This document shows, piece after piece, positions 31,882-44,899 of a stretch of DNA of 64,000 nucleotides (position 1 is the first letter of the stretch; each line of letters starts with the position of its first letter). Origin of the DNA: Pelobates cultripes (taxonomy: Eukaryota > Chordata > Amphibia > Anura > Pelobatidae); NCBI GenBank assembly GCA_933207985.1, contig OW240918.1, forward strand, positions 109,999,454-110,063,453, written 5' to 3'. Under the pieces are notes generated by a model. The model did no database searches and was not told the DNA's origin. It saw nothing but the letters and a program-made list of their open reading frames with translations. Made by a program: the position numbers and the translations under genes.

Positions 31882-32226
31882 ACATTTATACCGGCCTCAC
31901 CAAGCCATTGTTATACTCAAGTGCACTTATTCTTTGTTTTCTTTTTTTATATGTCCCAATATTTTGGGGGCTACCCCAATTGTTTGCAGGGCACTTGCCT
32001 TACTCTTACCCCCATTTTACTTCCTTTTGCAGACCTCTAGCCATTTCCAGGACTTTTTTAGAGCCATTTTAGTGCCCAAAAGTTTGGGTCCCCATTGACT
32101 TCAATGGGGTTCAGGTTCGAGGTCAAGTTCGGGTCAAGTTCGAGTACGAACTCGAACTTTTTGCCGAAGTTTGGCAGAACCCGGCGAACCCGAACGTCCA
32201 GGTGTCTGCTCAACTCTATTGATAAA

Positions 32227-33574
32227 TACCACCATTTAATTCATTGTGCAGGTCATAATGTTCAGTGGGAACATAGAAGCAAAGTATATTTGTCAAAACG
32301 CTGTTTTCTGCATAACCATCTAAAAATCTTATTAAACACCACTAGAATTACTTATTTTCCTTATAACAGTTTTAAAAGTTAAACTTTTGTTAAAGTTCAG
32401 GTTTTAGAGCATGTCTTATTATTTTACATTTGTACTTACTATTTTATTTCACTACTTTAATTTAAATGTATCTCAAAAAGTTCACTACTGAAACCTCAAA
32501 CATCTAGCTATTAATATTGGAATAGTTTTTCCAAGAAAAAAAACTATATTACAATATAATACAATAAATGTGCCTAATGTGTTTTATGCTATCTAAAATA
32601 GACCGTTTTGTTGTCTTAAGTCAGATATTAAATTAGATAACAGTGCCCCAACTATTTTGCAATATGAGATATCTGATATGATTTATGGGAACTGACTCTT
32701 CTCTTGTAAAATCAATTTTGTCATTCTTTAGTCTTCCTTTTTTTATTTTTTTGCAAAAATAGTACAATTGCTCATAATCGTACTACATTTCCTAAAAATT
32801 AAGGCAATACTTCTACATTATTTTGTTGGGTTTTCCATTTTTGAATATGCTTTTGGACTATGTTTAGTCTATGTGGTGATGCATTTTTGCCTTTAGATTA
32901 TTCTGATTATAGGAAGCTATTTAGCCTCTGACGCTTTTATTGATTTAACGTACAATATGTGGCTAAACTTTAATGCTGAGGTTTGCATAGCTGTAATCAG
33001 ATCTACTATAAGCATAGTGGATGATTTATAATGACTGCTAAAAATTACAATATGGTAAATATTGTTTGCAACTATTGTTTGTACTATATATGTTTGCGAG
33101 TGTTCATTATAAAGACATTCTTTGCATAGTTAACATGTGTAGTTTCTCTTCTTTTATCAATGTTTAATGTCTAAAAAGAAAGTCCTCAGCACACAACTAT
33201 AAGAGAGAAGCATGTAAACTATGCTTACTGAAAAAATAAATAAATAAGGAAATCTCACCATCTAAAAATGAACTTACTTGAGTTGTAAAAAGTGTAACAA
33301 ATACCTATAGTAAACAAAATTTAAAAAAAAATTATAAAAATAATTACATAATTAATTATGTTGGTCAAAAAGCAAAAAAAAAAAAAGAAGCTGAGCAAGA
33401 AAAAAAAGTTTAGCACATGTATATTGGTAAAACAGTCTTGCACTGGGATGAATGCCAAAATACCTGCCAGCCCAAATGCCAATCTATCTGCTGCTCAAAG
33501 TTTTCTCTGGTGGTCCTGGCAATACTAGCTGCTGGATACATTATACAATTAAAGTTAGTCTCACACTATTATTA
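32227..33574. other. AT-rich unique-looking DNA
   Basis: No coding frame, repeat boundary or RNA gene recognised. Contains poly-A and poly-T runs (for example 33370-33385). Confidence 0.6.
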
Positions 33575-33660
33575 TGTTATTATGTTGTTATTATTATGTT
33601 ATTATTTATATAGTGCCAACACATTCGCAGCAATGTTCCAGGCACTTTTTAACGCCAACA
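33575..33660. repeat. TTATTATTTATATAGTGCCAAC repeat fragment
   Basis: TTATTATGTTATTATTTATA followed by TAGTGCCAACACATTCGCAGCA matches the style of a dispersed vertebrate repeat in which a TTA-rich tract precedes a GCGCCAAC-like block. Short and not further assignable. Confidence 0.45.
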
Positions 33661-35265
33661 TAGGCACAGCAAGTGTAAAACACATAGGATCACGGTTAGT
33701 TTTTTTTCCTCAATAACTGAAGTCAAATAGTCTAGAAGAATACTGCATGATAGTACAGCTGTTTTATTGCTCCCTCTATTTTGCCCTTTGCGGGCCAGTT
33801 TTCACTTGATCTGTGAATAAAATCAACATTTATTAGCTGTCCCCTAACCATCAATCATCCTTTTTTTGCTACATCTTGATTAGACAAAAGATCCAATCCA
33901 CTTGATTTTAAAGAGCAATTGTCCATCATGAAAAACAAAGCTATCAATAGTCCCCACCATAAAAAATGAATAAATAAAACCGACTCTTTTTCATTTCAAG
34001 TACATCACTCTGAATCAAGAACCAAACTGAACTTTCTGGACTTGCTTGAGTTGCTTCACCCAAGATTCTGCCGAGTGATTATTCCAGTCACCTGATCTAC
34101 CCACTTTTAATAAAATTGCAGTTCAATCCTAAATGAATCTCCAAATCTATTTTTTTTTCTACTTCATATATTATTTCTGTTGAAGAGAGAACAGCTACAA
34201 CATAGACAAATGACTTGACTGAAATGGTACCATCTAAATTGTGTGTATACAGGGATTGTATCTCTGTATATAAATATGAAAAACATAAAAAGGTACCACC
34301 TTCTTCAGGGATATATTACCTTACACTCCTGCAGTTACTCGCCAAACCGCCATTATGGTGTATTTCGTCTTCTGTTAAATTGTAGCCCCCACCATGAGAT
34401 AATTGGAAAAAACCGTCAGACCACAATATAAAAGAATAGTTAGTGATCTTCACAGGTTTTCACCACTGCTCATTTCAAATGGCATAAATACTTTGTTGTA
34501 ATCTTCATTCAAAATAAATATTGTAATTGACATACTGTGGAAAACTTATATAGTCGGTAGAGCCACAGCAATCTATGCATTTTTGTTGTTCTCAGACACG
34601 TTATCAAGACTACCTAAACTTGCAGCCATTGGTCCTTCTGTAGTGCAGTTAATCAAAATGTAGCAAGCATCTGCTACTCAGAGTCTAACCAACATTTTGT
34701 CTGTGATAAATTTGTTATTCAATTAATGTGGCTAACATTCTACTTCTACCTAGAAACATGACACTTACCATAAAAACTAAGTATGTTGGTTGCATTGTCA
34801 GTAGTCATAGCTATGCCTCTCAACAATCAGAAATTATAGTCAACCGTTAAGTTTTCCTGCTATTTGTAATGTAAAAATTCAAAACATATTCCTCATGGAA
34901 AGCCTGTTGAGTAACTCTCCACCTCTCAAACGTCGCCTAACATTTTCTATCCTCTGACAGGAAAAACTATCTTATTGTCCATCATAATTATTGTCGAAAA
35001 TGTCTGCTTAGAGTTATGGACTGTTTATCTGTTGCTATATTGTTTAAATGTTTTCTGATTCTGTCTTTAAGTCTTCTCAATATCTTTACTATGTATTGTA
35101 TATTGGGTAATTAGATACACTAAGTATGCTGACTATAGGAGGGAGCAGGAGGAACACTAGGCTGCCATTCATTTTACTCACAGCTCCCATCCACTTGCCA
35201 AGGGTAGGGGCATGGGAGGCAATATCCCCTACGCAATATTATATATTTAAAACCCCACCATGTAA
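33661..35265. other. AT-rich DNA without recognised features
   Basis: Only short frames without domains. No RNA genes or clear repeat termini seen. Confidence 0.6.
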
Positions 35266-35412
35266 GGTCAGCCATTCTTACATGTGTTTTTGCTGTTGAT
35301 CCAAAAGAAGGCAAAAAACCCAGTATGAAGCACTTTCCAATTTTGCAACAATAATTCCTTCTCGACCCCAGAATGGCAGTCAGATCTCTCCTTGGATCAA
35401 GAAGCTATTACC
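35266..35412 (-). mobile_element. CR1-like LINE 3' tail fragment
   Basis: Read on the minus strand this contains GACTGCCATTCTGGGGTC, a poor T-run, TTGCAAAATTGG, and TTTTGGATCAACAGCAAAAA. These blocks recur in order at 49878-50043 and 57012-57205, so the three are copies of one LINE 3' end. Here it is truncated before the ACTATGT-type terminus. Confidence 0.7.
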
Positions 35413-37290
35413 CTGCAAATTATAAATTATATCCCTGAATATTATGTTTTGGCAAGTATTAATCCAATTGCTGTTTAAACAACTGTACAGACTTATAAAA
35501 CCACCTCTTCAGGCAGAGAATTTCACTAATGGGGAGTCATATTAACCCTCATAGGCTTATTTATTTATTTTAAATATTTAATGTGGTGGCTGTATAACAA
35601 GTGCTGGCCAGCTGTCACATGATTAAACCTTGCACTGTGGAGGTGATTGGTCTAGCTGATTTTCAGTTTTTTGACTGAGTTTCGGCTGAACTGAGTTGGA
35701 ATACTGCCGAACGTTGGATGTCCATAACAAAATATTCCAAATTGAAAAACAAAAAACAAAAATTAAGAATCTGTGTGCACAAGTCTAGTGACTTTTTCAC
35801 AAGAAAAAGAGTTGGCATAGGAAATTGATGACCCAATTACCCCCTCCACTCTGAGAAGAACAAAGTTTTCCCACACATCCACAGTCAGTGACCATACTTC
35901 AATGTGGAGAAAACAGTGCCCTATCATTAGCTTCGCTTCTTCACTCTGTGTAGGCATTGCAAGAATCAGCTAGACAGGGCAAAACCACTACAATGAAATG
36001 CATTTGAAAAAAGGGGAGCAGCAGCAGGATTAAAATAATTTTGAAACAAGGCATTATTATAAAAATGAAAGAGAAAAATAGTGTGCAATTGACGACTGAC
36101 TCACCCATTTTAACCTTTAATTTCTCAAATAAAAATCATCTTTCTTTCAAATTCAATGATTCCTGCTGCTATCTAGGGGACAGTATTTTTGAAAAACTGA
36201 AGAACAGCCACTGACACTTCAGACTGGATGAGTTTGAGAGCTTTTTTTTTTCTTCTCAGGGTGGAAGGGGTAAGTGGGTCATGAATTGCCCACTGACTTT
36301 TTCATTTAATTTTTTAAAATATTACTTTTTCATGTTAAATTGACTCCTCATTATGCATTAATACAAGATAACAAATTCAATAAAAGTTATCATTCTAAAA
36401 TTAGGTTCTCTCACTTAATATTTTTAAAAAGAAAAAAAAAGATATAATTATGATAGGTGTCAGAGATCCTGAACTAAATTTTATTAGGGAAAAATTTTTC
36501 CAGCACCAAACACAGGGTTGGGCTTTGCCAGCTACCCAGCATATACCACAGTGTGCAGAAGCTGCAACATGAGATGGAGTTCTCCCTCTCATGCACCATC
36601 AATACAGTACAGAGTGCCGAGGCAGGCTCAGAATTACCACGGCTGAGTGTAATCACTCTGCTGCTGTATTTAAATGAATTTAAAGGGCTTTGTGCAGCGC
36701 ATAACTCATCTGTCAGTCAGGGGACACTAACATTGGCTAGCTCCTGGATACTGGTCTGCTACCAGTTCTCTCCACACTCTCCTCTTCTAATTTCTGTGGC
36801 TCATCATACTTATAGTCGAGAGCTCCTGGGAGAGCGGTAAAAGTGCAATGTCTGCGGTTGCAGGGAAAACAGAATTATCATCAGCAGATTCATCACTTCC
36901 ACCACCAGTAGACAAGACCAGACATTGTGAACACTATTTGGGTACTACCTATTCATTATAAAGTGATCTGATGGCCCCCACAAAGTAAATTAATTCACAA
37001 CAAAAACGTGTGCTTACACTGGTCAAATCCTTTGGTGCAATCATTAGTATTAAATGCAGTGTCCCCAGGTTAATTTAGCACTGTGGTATGTTTTCAAAGG
37101 AACAAGAAAACAGGGCATATTATCTAGTATAAAACAATAAAGCATACATTATTTAATGTAAAAGGTAATAACATACTGATTAGACCAAAAAACATTTGTG
37201 TAAAAATGCCAAAGTCGAACACCTACAATAGCTCATAAAGTGCAAACATACAGTTATTTCACTTTACACTTTTCATACTTGTACCAGCAC
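35413..37290. other. AT-rich DNA without recognised features
   Basis: Short frames only (for example 35763-35957 minus, 36553-36840 plus), none with a recognisable domain. Long T- and A-runs near 36240 and 36420. Confidence 0.55.
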
Positions 37291-37440
37291 TTAAAGGGTA
37301 ACTCCAGACCCCTAAAGCACTTTGTGTGAAGATTTTGTCCTATTTTTTTTTTCCATATTGCAAAATTTACAGATTTCAATAGAAATTGCTGCTTTTATAA
37401 ATTAACCTGACTAGGGTATATTTTGAATCTGTGCTGCCCT
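37291..37440 (+). mobile_element. TTAA-terminated MITE fragment
   Basis: Begins TTAAAGGGTAACTCCAGACC and continues CCTAAAGCACTTTGTG, then CCTATTTTTTTTTCCATATT. The same order of blocks opens the element at 42683, so these are two members of one family. TTAA at the boundary is the target of Kolobok- and piggyBac-type transposases. The right terminus is not found. Confidence 0.6.
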
Positions 37441-37540
37441 AGGCATGATGGAATTTAAATGTGCCACACCTCTTCTTGTTAAAGACTAAAACACATTTTG
37501 ACTGACAGACATACACCCTTAGATACACTGACATACACAC

Positions 37541-39700
37541 ACATAGAAACATAGAATGTGACGTCAGATAAGAACCATTCGGCCCATCTAGTCTGCCCAG
37601 TTTTCTAAATACTTTCATTAGTCCCTGGCCTTATCTTATACTTCGGATAGTCTTATGCATATCCCACGCATGCTTAAACTCCTTTACTGTGTTAACCTCT
37701 ACCACTTTAGCTGAAAGGCTATTCCATGCATCCATTACTCTCTCAGTAAAGTAATACTTCCTGATATTATTTTTAAACATTTGCCCCTCTAATTTAAGAC
37801 TATGTCCTTTTGTTGTGGTAGTATATCTTTTTTTAAATATAGTCTCATCCTTTACTGTGTTGATTCCTTTTATGTATTTAAATGTTTCTATCCTTGCTCG
37901 TCTTTCTTTCCTTGTAAGTTTTATCCTGCAATCCATGAATCAGTTTAGTAGCCCTTCTCTGAACTCTCTCTAAAGTATCAATATCCTTCTGGAGATATGG
38001 TCTCCATTACTGCGCACAATACTCCAAGTGAGGTCTCACCAGTGTTCTGTAAAATGGCATGAGCACTTCCCTCTTTCTACTGCTAATACCTCTCCCTATA
38101 CAACCAAGCATTCTGCTAGCATTCCCTGCTGCTCTATTACATTGTTTGCCTACCTTTAAGTTATCAGAAATAATCACCCCAAAATCCCTTTCCTCAGATG
38201 TAGAGGTTAGGACTCTATCAAATATTCCGTACTCTGCCCTTGGGTTTTTACATCCAAGATGCATTATCTTGCACTTATCCACATTAAGTGTCAGTTGCCA
38301 CAACTCTGGCAATTTTTCTAGTTTACCTAAATCATTTGCCATTTGGCTTATCCCTCCTGGAACATCAACCCTGTTACATATCTTAGTATCATCAGCAAAA
38401 AGACATACTTTACCATCAAGACCTTCTGCAATATCACTAATAAAAAAATATTAAAGAGAATGGGTCCAAGTACAGATCCCTGAGGTACCCCACTGGTGAC
38501 AAGCCCATGCTTTGAATAAACTCCATTGACTACAACTCTCTGTTGCCAATTACTCAGCCACTGCCTTACCCATTTTAGAATATTGGAATCCAAACTTAAA
38601 GATTGCAGTTTATTGAAAAGCCTTCTATGTGCAACAGTGTTAAAAGCCTTACTGAAATTTAGGTAACCAATGTCTACTGCACCACCCTGATCATTTAGTT
38701 ACCCAATCAAAAAAAAATCAATACGATTAGTTTGGCATGATCTCCCTGAAATAAACCCATGTTGTCTCTGATCTTGAAATCCATGTGATTTTAGATGTTC
38801 AACAATCCTATCCTTTAACATGGTTCCCATTACTTTCCCCCACTACTGAAGTAAGGCTTGCAGGCCTATAGTTGCCTGACTGCTCCCTACTACCTTTCTT
38901 GTGAATGGTCACAACATTCACTAACTTCCAATCTTCTGGGACTACTCCTGTTAACAATGATTGGTTAAATAAATGTGTAAATTGTTTTACTAGTACACCA
39001 CTAAGCTCTTTTAATAACTATGGGTGTGTTCCATCAGGTCCCATTGACTTATTTGTCTTTACTTTCGACAGTTGAAATAGAACCTCTTCCTCTGTAAACT
39101 CACATGTAACAAATGACTCATTTGTCCTTTTTCCTAACTGAGGCCCCTTTTGTAAACACTGAACAAAAATATTCATTGAGGCAGTCAGTTAGACCTCTAT
39201 CCTCTTCTACATACCTTCCCTCTTTTGTTTTTAATCAAACTAATCCTTGTTTTACTTTCCTTTTGTCATGTATGGATCTAAAAAATGTTTTGTCCCCTTT
39301 TTGTACTGACTGTGCTATTTTCTCTTCTGTGGGTGATTTGGAAGCTCTTATAACTTGCGTGGCCTCTTTCTGCCTTATCTTATAGATCTGTCTATCTTCT
39401 TCACTCTGTTTTTTTGTTGTTTGTTTTTAATTATTAAATGCTGACTTTTACTTTTTTACTATTCTGGCCACATTTGTGGCGTACCACAGTGGTTTCTTGA
39501 GTTTTTAGCTTTTACTGAAAACCTAATGCAATTTTCTGTTGCCTTAAACAGTGCAACTTTTAAATAATCCCATTTCTCTCCATTTAAATTGCTCCGGTCT
39601 GATAATTACTCCTTTACACATATTCTAATTTTAGAAAAGTCTGTTTTTCTAAAGTCTAAAGCTTTTGTTTTTGTGTGGTGTTGTAACTGTGGCTGGTTCC
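37541..39700 (-). pseudogene. CR1-type LINE, 5'-truncated, reverse transcriptase
   Basis: The minus strand carries, through several frameshifts, the connector (KTFFRSIHD; CLNEYFCSVF near 39150-39200), RT blocks VPEDWKLVNVVTIHKKGS and NYRPASLTS (about 38870-38950), an S-K-A-F block, QRVVVNGVYS and SGVPQGSVLGPILFNI (about 38460-38540), a catalytic F-A-D-D (38388-38399), and the end domain with RGISSRKREVL, LVRPHLEYC and a final WNSLSAKVVE block (about 37700). The 3' end is CATAGAAACATAGAA-type, at 37541. This is the order of CR1/L2-group LINEs. The endonuclease is absent (5' truncation). Confidence 0.85.
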
Positions 39701-40769
39701 CTTATTTACCACTATAATGTCTTAAAGCATAGAACTTAGTAGGGCTAACCATACAGATATCTTAGCCATAATTTTATATAGTGTAAGAGATCCTCTATTT
39801 AACATATATAAATAATTGAGAATACAATATAAAATAAGGATTGTCTTGGAAGCAATAGTTTTGTCTTTTGGATATTTATTATATAAAAATATAAAATCCA
39901 TTATAGCAGAGTTTATAAGATTAAATTACATGCTTGCAAATATCATTAATAGGTTAACATACCCTTCTGAACATGTCATCATGTCAGCCTCTCTGTCATT
40001 TTAAGATGGAGCAGCGTCTGTCTCCAAGTCTCTCCTCTGTGTCTTAACATTTAAAAGTACACCTATTTATACCTTAGGTGTACCCATTTTGGGGTTACCG
40101 TAGTTCATATATAAAGAAAATACCTTTTTTACTTTATTCATTTTAGGACCTCCCTTAACTTGGCAAACATACAAGGCCATAACTAAAGGGTGCATACGTC
40201 ATGGAAATTTTCCTGACTTAGTTCAAGATGGCATCTTAAAGTCTGAATAGGTTATCTGTTGTTTATACTAAGCCGTAAGTGTACAGTCGTGGGAGATTCC
40301 CAGATTTGGGGAAGTCCCATTAACTTGGGGTTACCACAGTATATTGTGTACTGAAAGAGTCGTAGCATAGCCTTGAAGCTTGTTTATGCATTATTGTTAT
40401 TGTAATTTGTCTGGGACAAAATGGCGCAAACATATGCACTGAGGTTATTGCTTAAAGAAACAGTTATGAAAAACAATATGTTCCATTTCTAACACCTTGT
40501 CAGTTTGCAATATCTCTTAAAGACAAAGTACACAGTTTAAGAAATACAACATTTCATTCTAAAACTTGTAATATTTCCATTTGCCCATAACAGTGTGACT
40601 CGGTCACTGTTCTTATATTAAACCACATTGACTGATGATCACTTTATCCTAAACTTTCACCTACAGTAATATCTGATACCAAATATCCACTTGTTAACCC
40701 TAAATCTGATATGGCCTCTTTACGAGTTGGCTCTTCAATGACTTGTTTTAGAGACAATCCCAGTAGGGA
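39701..40769. other. AT-rich DNA without recognised features
   Basis: No convincing coding frame or element terminus. Confidence 0.55.
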
Positions 40770-41025
40770 GTTTAGAATATGTGTGCACTCACTGATTTGA
40801 CACAATCTGACAGACACACACAATCACTGATTCACTCACAGACACTCACTGAAAGACACATACACTCACTCACAGACACACTCACTCACTCACTCACTCA
40901 CAGACACACACTGAAAGACATACACACATTCACTGACAGACACACATTCACAGACACACTGACATATATACACACACAGACTCACTGACAGACAGACACA
41001 CACACTCACTCACTGACAGACATTA
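40770..41025 (+). repeat. ACTCACTGACAGACACAC microsatellite-like array
   Basis: Irregular tandem units of ACTCACTGACAGACACAC with sub-periods CACT and ACAG. The open frame over it is a repeat artefact. Confidence 0.88.
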
Positions 41026-42682
41026 CAGGGGAAAAAGGGAGCAGGTTTAGTTCTAATTAATCAAAATGAAGGCAGCAAACCAAAGAAGGAGATCCCACTA
41101 AACCCTTGATTCCATTTGAAAAAGCCCTTTTGTGCAGAAACAAGTTATGGAAAGTATTACTTTGTATGTTATTTGAATAAAGGTGTTTTGGTCATTATGC
41201 TTGCGTACTGTGCCAATTACCTTTTGTTTTAAATCATTTTATTCTTACCTCCTGGCTACCTAATTTCCTGTCTACTCCAAAGAAATCCCGGGTGGGGATC
41301 ATTCCAACAGTGCCTTATCCATAGAGTAGTTTGCCTGCTCCACCTGTTTGAGTATTTACTATTTTAAATATTTTACCAAATTTAACATAATAGAGAGCAT
41401 TATTATCCACAATTTTGATAGAGCCTATTTTTCATTAATTATCTCTTTCATAAAATTATTTATCTAACTATTCTTTATCTTAACTATATCAGTATGCTGG
41501 TTTAATTGTTGACTGACTTATTTTATTTAAAAGAGAAAAAAGGAAAGGAATGGAGGGAAAAAAAGATGAATATTTTCTTTCTCTCTATAACCTATTCCCT
41601 TTGACCTACGATGTCACAAATTTAGGTAACATGACCCATTTTGGTCTCAAATTAAAATTCCCAGTTACCTTTATAAGCAGTTCACCTACCAGGAGCTCTT
41701 TTACACACTTTGAAAAAGCTATTACATAGGGTGAAACGCGTTAGTGATTTTATTATAATCTTTTATTGTTTTAAAGCTATAAATAAAGTTCCTTTTTAAG
41801 TTTTGCTCCTGTATACTTATTTTTCTGCTCCTAGATACCTTCTCATCTATGATACACCTCTCCTGGTAATTTCTGTAATGGTGTTTGTTCCACTAAGATG
41901 CTAAGGATTGAACAATACCCTCAGATTGCACTAGGAAAAGTGAACAATATCCATTTCTTTCCCAGCACGGTTTTGTTTATAGGAAGCACTATGTTTTGTA
42001 CTTTTATTTACATGTGGTGCTCCTGACCACTCCTGATTAGGACATCTGAAAGTGGTATCTGTACCATCTGTACTGATCTAGTGCTTGATCCACTGTTTAT
42101 ATTACATGGTATACTTTGTTCTACTGTAACAAGCCGGAGTTTACCTAAGCAATTGCTAATTCAGTGATGCTTATGAAAGTAAGAAACGCATGGAAGATTC
42201 ACAGGAGAAAACGTTATTTTAAAAATTTTCTAACTACACATGAATTACCATCAACAACAATCACTCTAGAATTCTTAATTGTTTGTAAGTCATGTATGCA
42301 TACGATAGTGTTGTAAAAATATATAAAATATGTAAATCAGGTCAAATAACTTCACAAAATAGTAAGTTTGTTAAAATTAATTGAACACAATTTTTTAAAT
42401 CATTTTGTTTTGCCTTGTGGCAGTTGCCTCATAATTTAAAATGGTGTTTGGGTTTTGGCATTTTCATTTTCTCCAATGAAATGTTAATAGTGTTAATTAA
42501 AGCTATTGTAAAGGCCAAGCAATGTTATAACACATGTTAATACTATAAATAAATAAAAATGTATTAGTGTTTTTGTGAACGATGTAATGATTAATGATCT
42601 TCTACGAGTAATTTAAACGTTCTAGTGACCTTTATTAAGTAAATTTGGATCACTGATTTTTAAAATATGTTATTATCCCATA
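41026..42682. other. AT-rich DNA with two GAAAC-type non-autonomous element pieces
   Basis: At 41118-41155 and 41710-41743 stand TTTGAAAAAGC...GAAAC blocks followed by AATAAAG and T-rich stretches, and at 41285 CCCGGGTGGGGATCATTCC. A comparable combination occurs at 50092-50275. They seem to belong to one dispersed family whose class I cannot name. No coding frame. Confidence 0.4.
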
Positions 42683-43060
42683 TTAAAGGGACACTCCAGA
42701 CCCCTAAAGTAATTTAACTTGGTGAAAAGCTTTATGTGTAATGAATGTATCCTATTTTTTTATTTTGCAAAACAGCAGATTTAAATGGAAATTTTATAAA
42801 TTATACTGGTTACACCTCCCTGGATTTTCAGGCAAACATGTTGGTTCCTGGTTTGGTTAGCTTAGTTGTACTGAACTCAAGAGGCAGCATTTGCCAGGAG
42901 CAGCTGTCTTGCAAACACTTGCATTCTAACCCACCCAGACAGAAAGTCTGGGTGGGTTAGAAAAGGAAGGCTTGCAAAGGCAACAGACAAGCGAACTGCA
43001 GTTTCTGCAAGCTGTTTTTAGTTATAACTCCAATGAAATCAAATGCATAATTAAATGCAC
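42683..43060 (+). mobile_element. TTAA-terminated MITE fragment with central hairpin
   Basis: Begins TTAAAGGGACACTCCAGACC and shares successive blocks with 37291. A perfect 16-bp hairpin (TCTAACCCACCCAGAC with its complement, 5-nt loop AGAAA) lies at about 42926-42962. No right terminus found, so probably truncated. Confidence 0.6.
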
Positions 43061-44899
43061 ACAGGTGACCGTTTGAGTAGTAAGGGTTTGTGCACATTTA
43101 GGGAGCTATACACGCTTATTTAGAATGTACCCCATGATATCCAATGGGACACACCACTGCCTAAATGCAAAATAAAATTTAATAAATTACTGTTTAGTAG
43201 ATATACCCCAAACGGAAACCTGTATGCATTTAATTATGCATTTATTTTGGGGGGTTTTGGTGCTACTGGTGGCACTCTGAATCCTGAAGAAAACAATTAT
43301 GTTCTTTCATCACACTGGTGGTTGTTTGCTAGTTTATACGTCCATATGACTCTTCTGAAATATAGAATTCTGGCATTTTTAACAATTTGCCTAATCACTG
43401 CAAAGCACTACAAAAAGTAAGAGAATGCATTTACGGAACTTGTGTCTCTGGGCAAGATACGGCTGAAATAGGCATCCATTTAGCATTTAGTGCAGAGAGA
43501 GTATGCAAATCCTATATTTTGCATAAGTATCGATCACATGGCTGCAATGGCAGACTAAGGCACTACCTGCAGGGGGACTGCCTGGGTTGTAAGGCAGTTC
43601 CCCAATCAGCAAAAAATGAATAAAAAAATATTTAAATATATTTATTTTAATTAGAATATTATTCCCCTATTATACATACATAGATGAAGACAAAAATCAC
43701 TAGTTTTAAAATAACACTGAATGGATCTGACCGCATGATGCACATTTGGTCATGATTACCTCATTTTAACTTAACTTGGCTTTAGTAAATATGACAGTTG
43801 CAAATCTATTAGAAATCTGTTTATTTTCATTGAGTTTTATGTTTTTGATGTTTGACAACCCCACATGAGTCACACAGTGATTTAATAAGGTTGGTAAAAT
43901 TCCAGACACAGGACCAGTACCAGGCATTGTGGAAATAAGTGGAAGTATGTAATATAAAACTATTCTGTGTAGTTAAATTCATTCTGCCATTTGTCACCAT
44001 TTACATTATTGCAGAAGGATTTTAATGACAACTTTGGTTTTAGTTTTCTGTATCTAACACATCTTGGGTTATTACTTTTCTTACTATGCATTCCAATTAT
44101 ACCTACATTTATATTTGACTGAAGTGATGGGGAATAAATAGGTCATTAAGCTAATGTCTCCTGGCTCCAGCTGCTTTTTCCACCATCAGATCTCTTCAAA
44201 CTACAGAGAGCAAAAGCCACAAATGGTACTCAGTCAGCAATGAAAAATAACTTTCAGTGCATTTAAAGTCTTGTAGGGTAATATACCATGAACAAAAATA
44301 TCTATGTGACCAATTTCAAAAGTAAAATGTGCACGCCTCTGTTTAGTTGAGATTTATAAAGATAAATAGCTTTAATGAGCTAGTTTACTTGTGAGATTAG
44401 TCAATGCAATTTAAAAGTTCAGCACTTGTGCCATTTAAGAGTAAAAAATCACACATTTTTATCTAAGTTACAATGTGTTTTGGCATTAGATATTTGTTTT
44501 ATATTTTTCATAGATTAAATTATTCTAAAGTATTTTTTTTTATTATTATTATTATTTTTCTTAAGACATATGGATTAATAATATGCCACGTGGGTATTAA
44601 TGTGGAGAATAAGGTCAGAGACGTTGTAAACGATATCGTAGTATAACATTTAATAAGATAATATATAAGAGGATTTTGATCACTACAAGGTATGGATTTG
44701 ATTTTTTGGGTGACATTAGGGAATTTGGTGATATAACGATTGAGGGAGGAAAGAGGAGAGGGAGGCTTGTACTATCATATTTAAGAGCTGGAGAGACGTA
44801 TCGTGTAGTAACAACTCGAAGTAACATGATCTTATGGGTTAATGTGGCCCTACATTCTAGACAAAACAAATAGATCTAGTGAATGCTATGCTGCTGACC
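43061..44899. other. AT-rich DNA, mostly unassigned
   Basis: At 43565-43615 CAGGGGGACTGCCTGGGTTG and CAGTTCCCCAATCAGC resemble the GGGGGACTGCCT repeat at 53985. Otherwise no features. The last ~300 bp may be upstream L1 sequence but show no readable ORF1. Confidence 0.45.

Larger units (their letters stand above)
11160..32218 (+). mobile_element. Outer hAT-type element, 21 kb with nested insertions
   Basis: The ends are TAGAGATGAGCGAAC (left) and, as reverse complement on the right, TAGAGTTGAGC. The flanks TTGATAAA at 11152-11159 and 32219-32226 are identical, the 8-bp TSD made by hAT transposases. Next to both ends lie GAACCCGAAC-rich sequences in inverted orientation. Inside are a promoter-like stretch, about 110-bp tandem repeats interrupted by a vamp3 retrocopy, and a remnant of the hAT transposase C-terminus near the right end. 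Without its nested insertions the element would be only about 2-2.5 kb. It is non-autonomous, since only about 44 transposase codons remain. Confidence 0.75.

Noticed and set aside
40621..40660. CTGATGA at about 40633 as ribozyme core
   Set aside because: No stem II, GAAA box or cleavage triplet downstream.
42745..42960. 71-codon frame over the MITE
   Set aside because: Runs through the central hairpin of a non-autonomous element; no domain.
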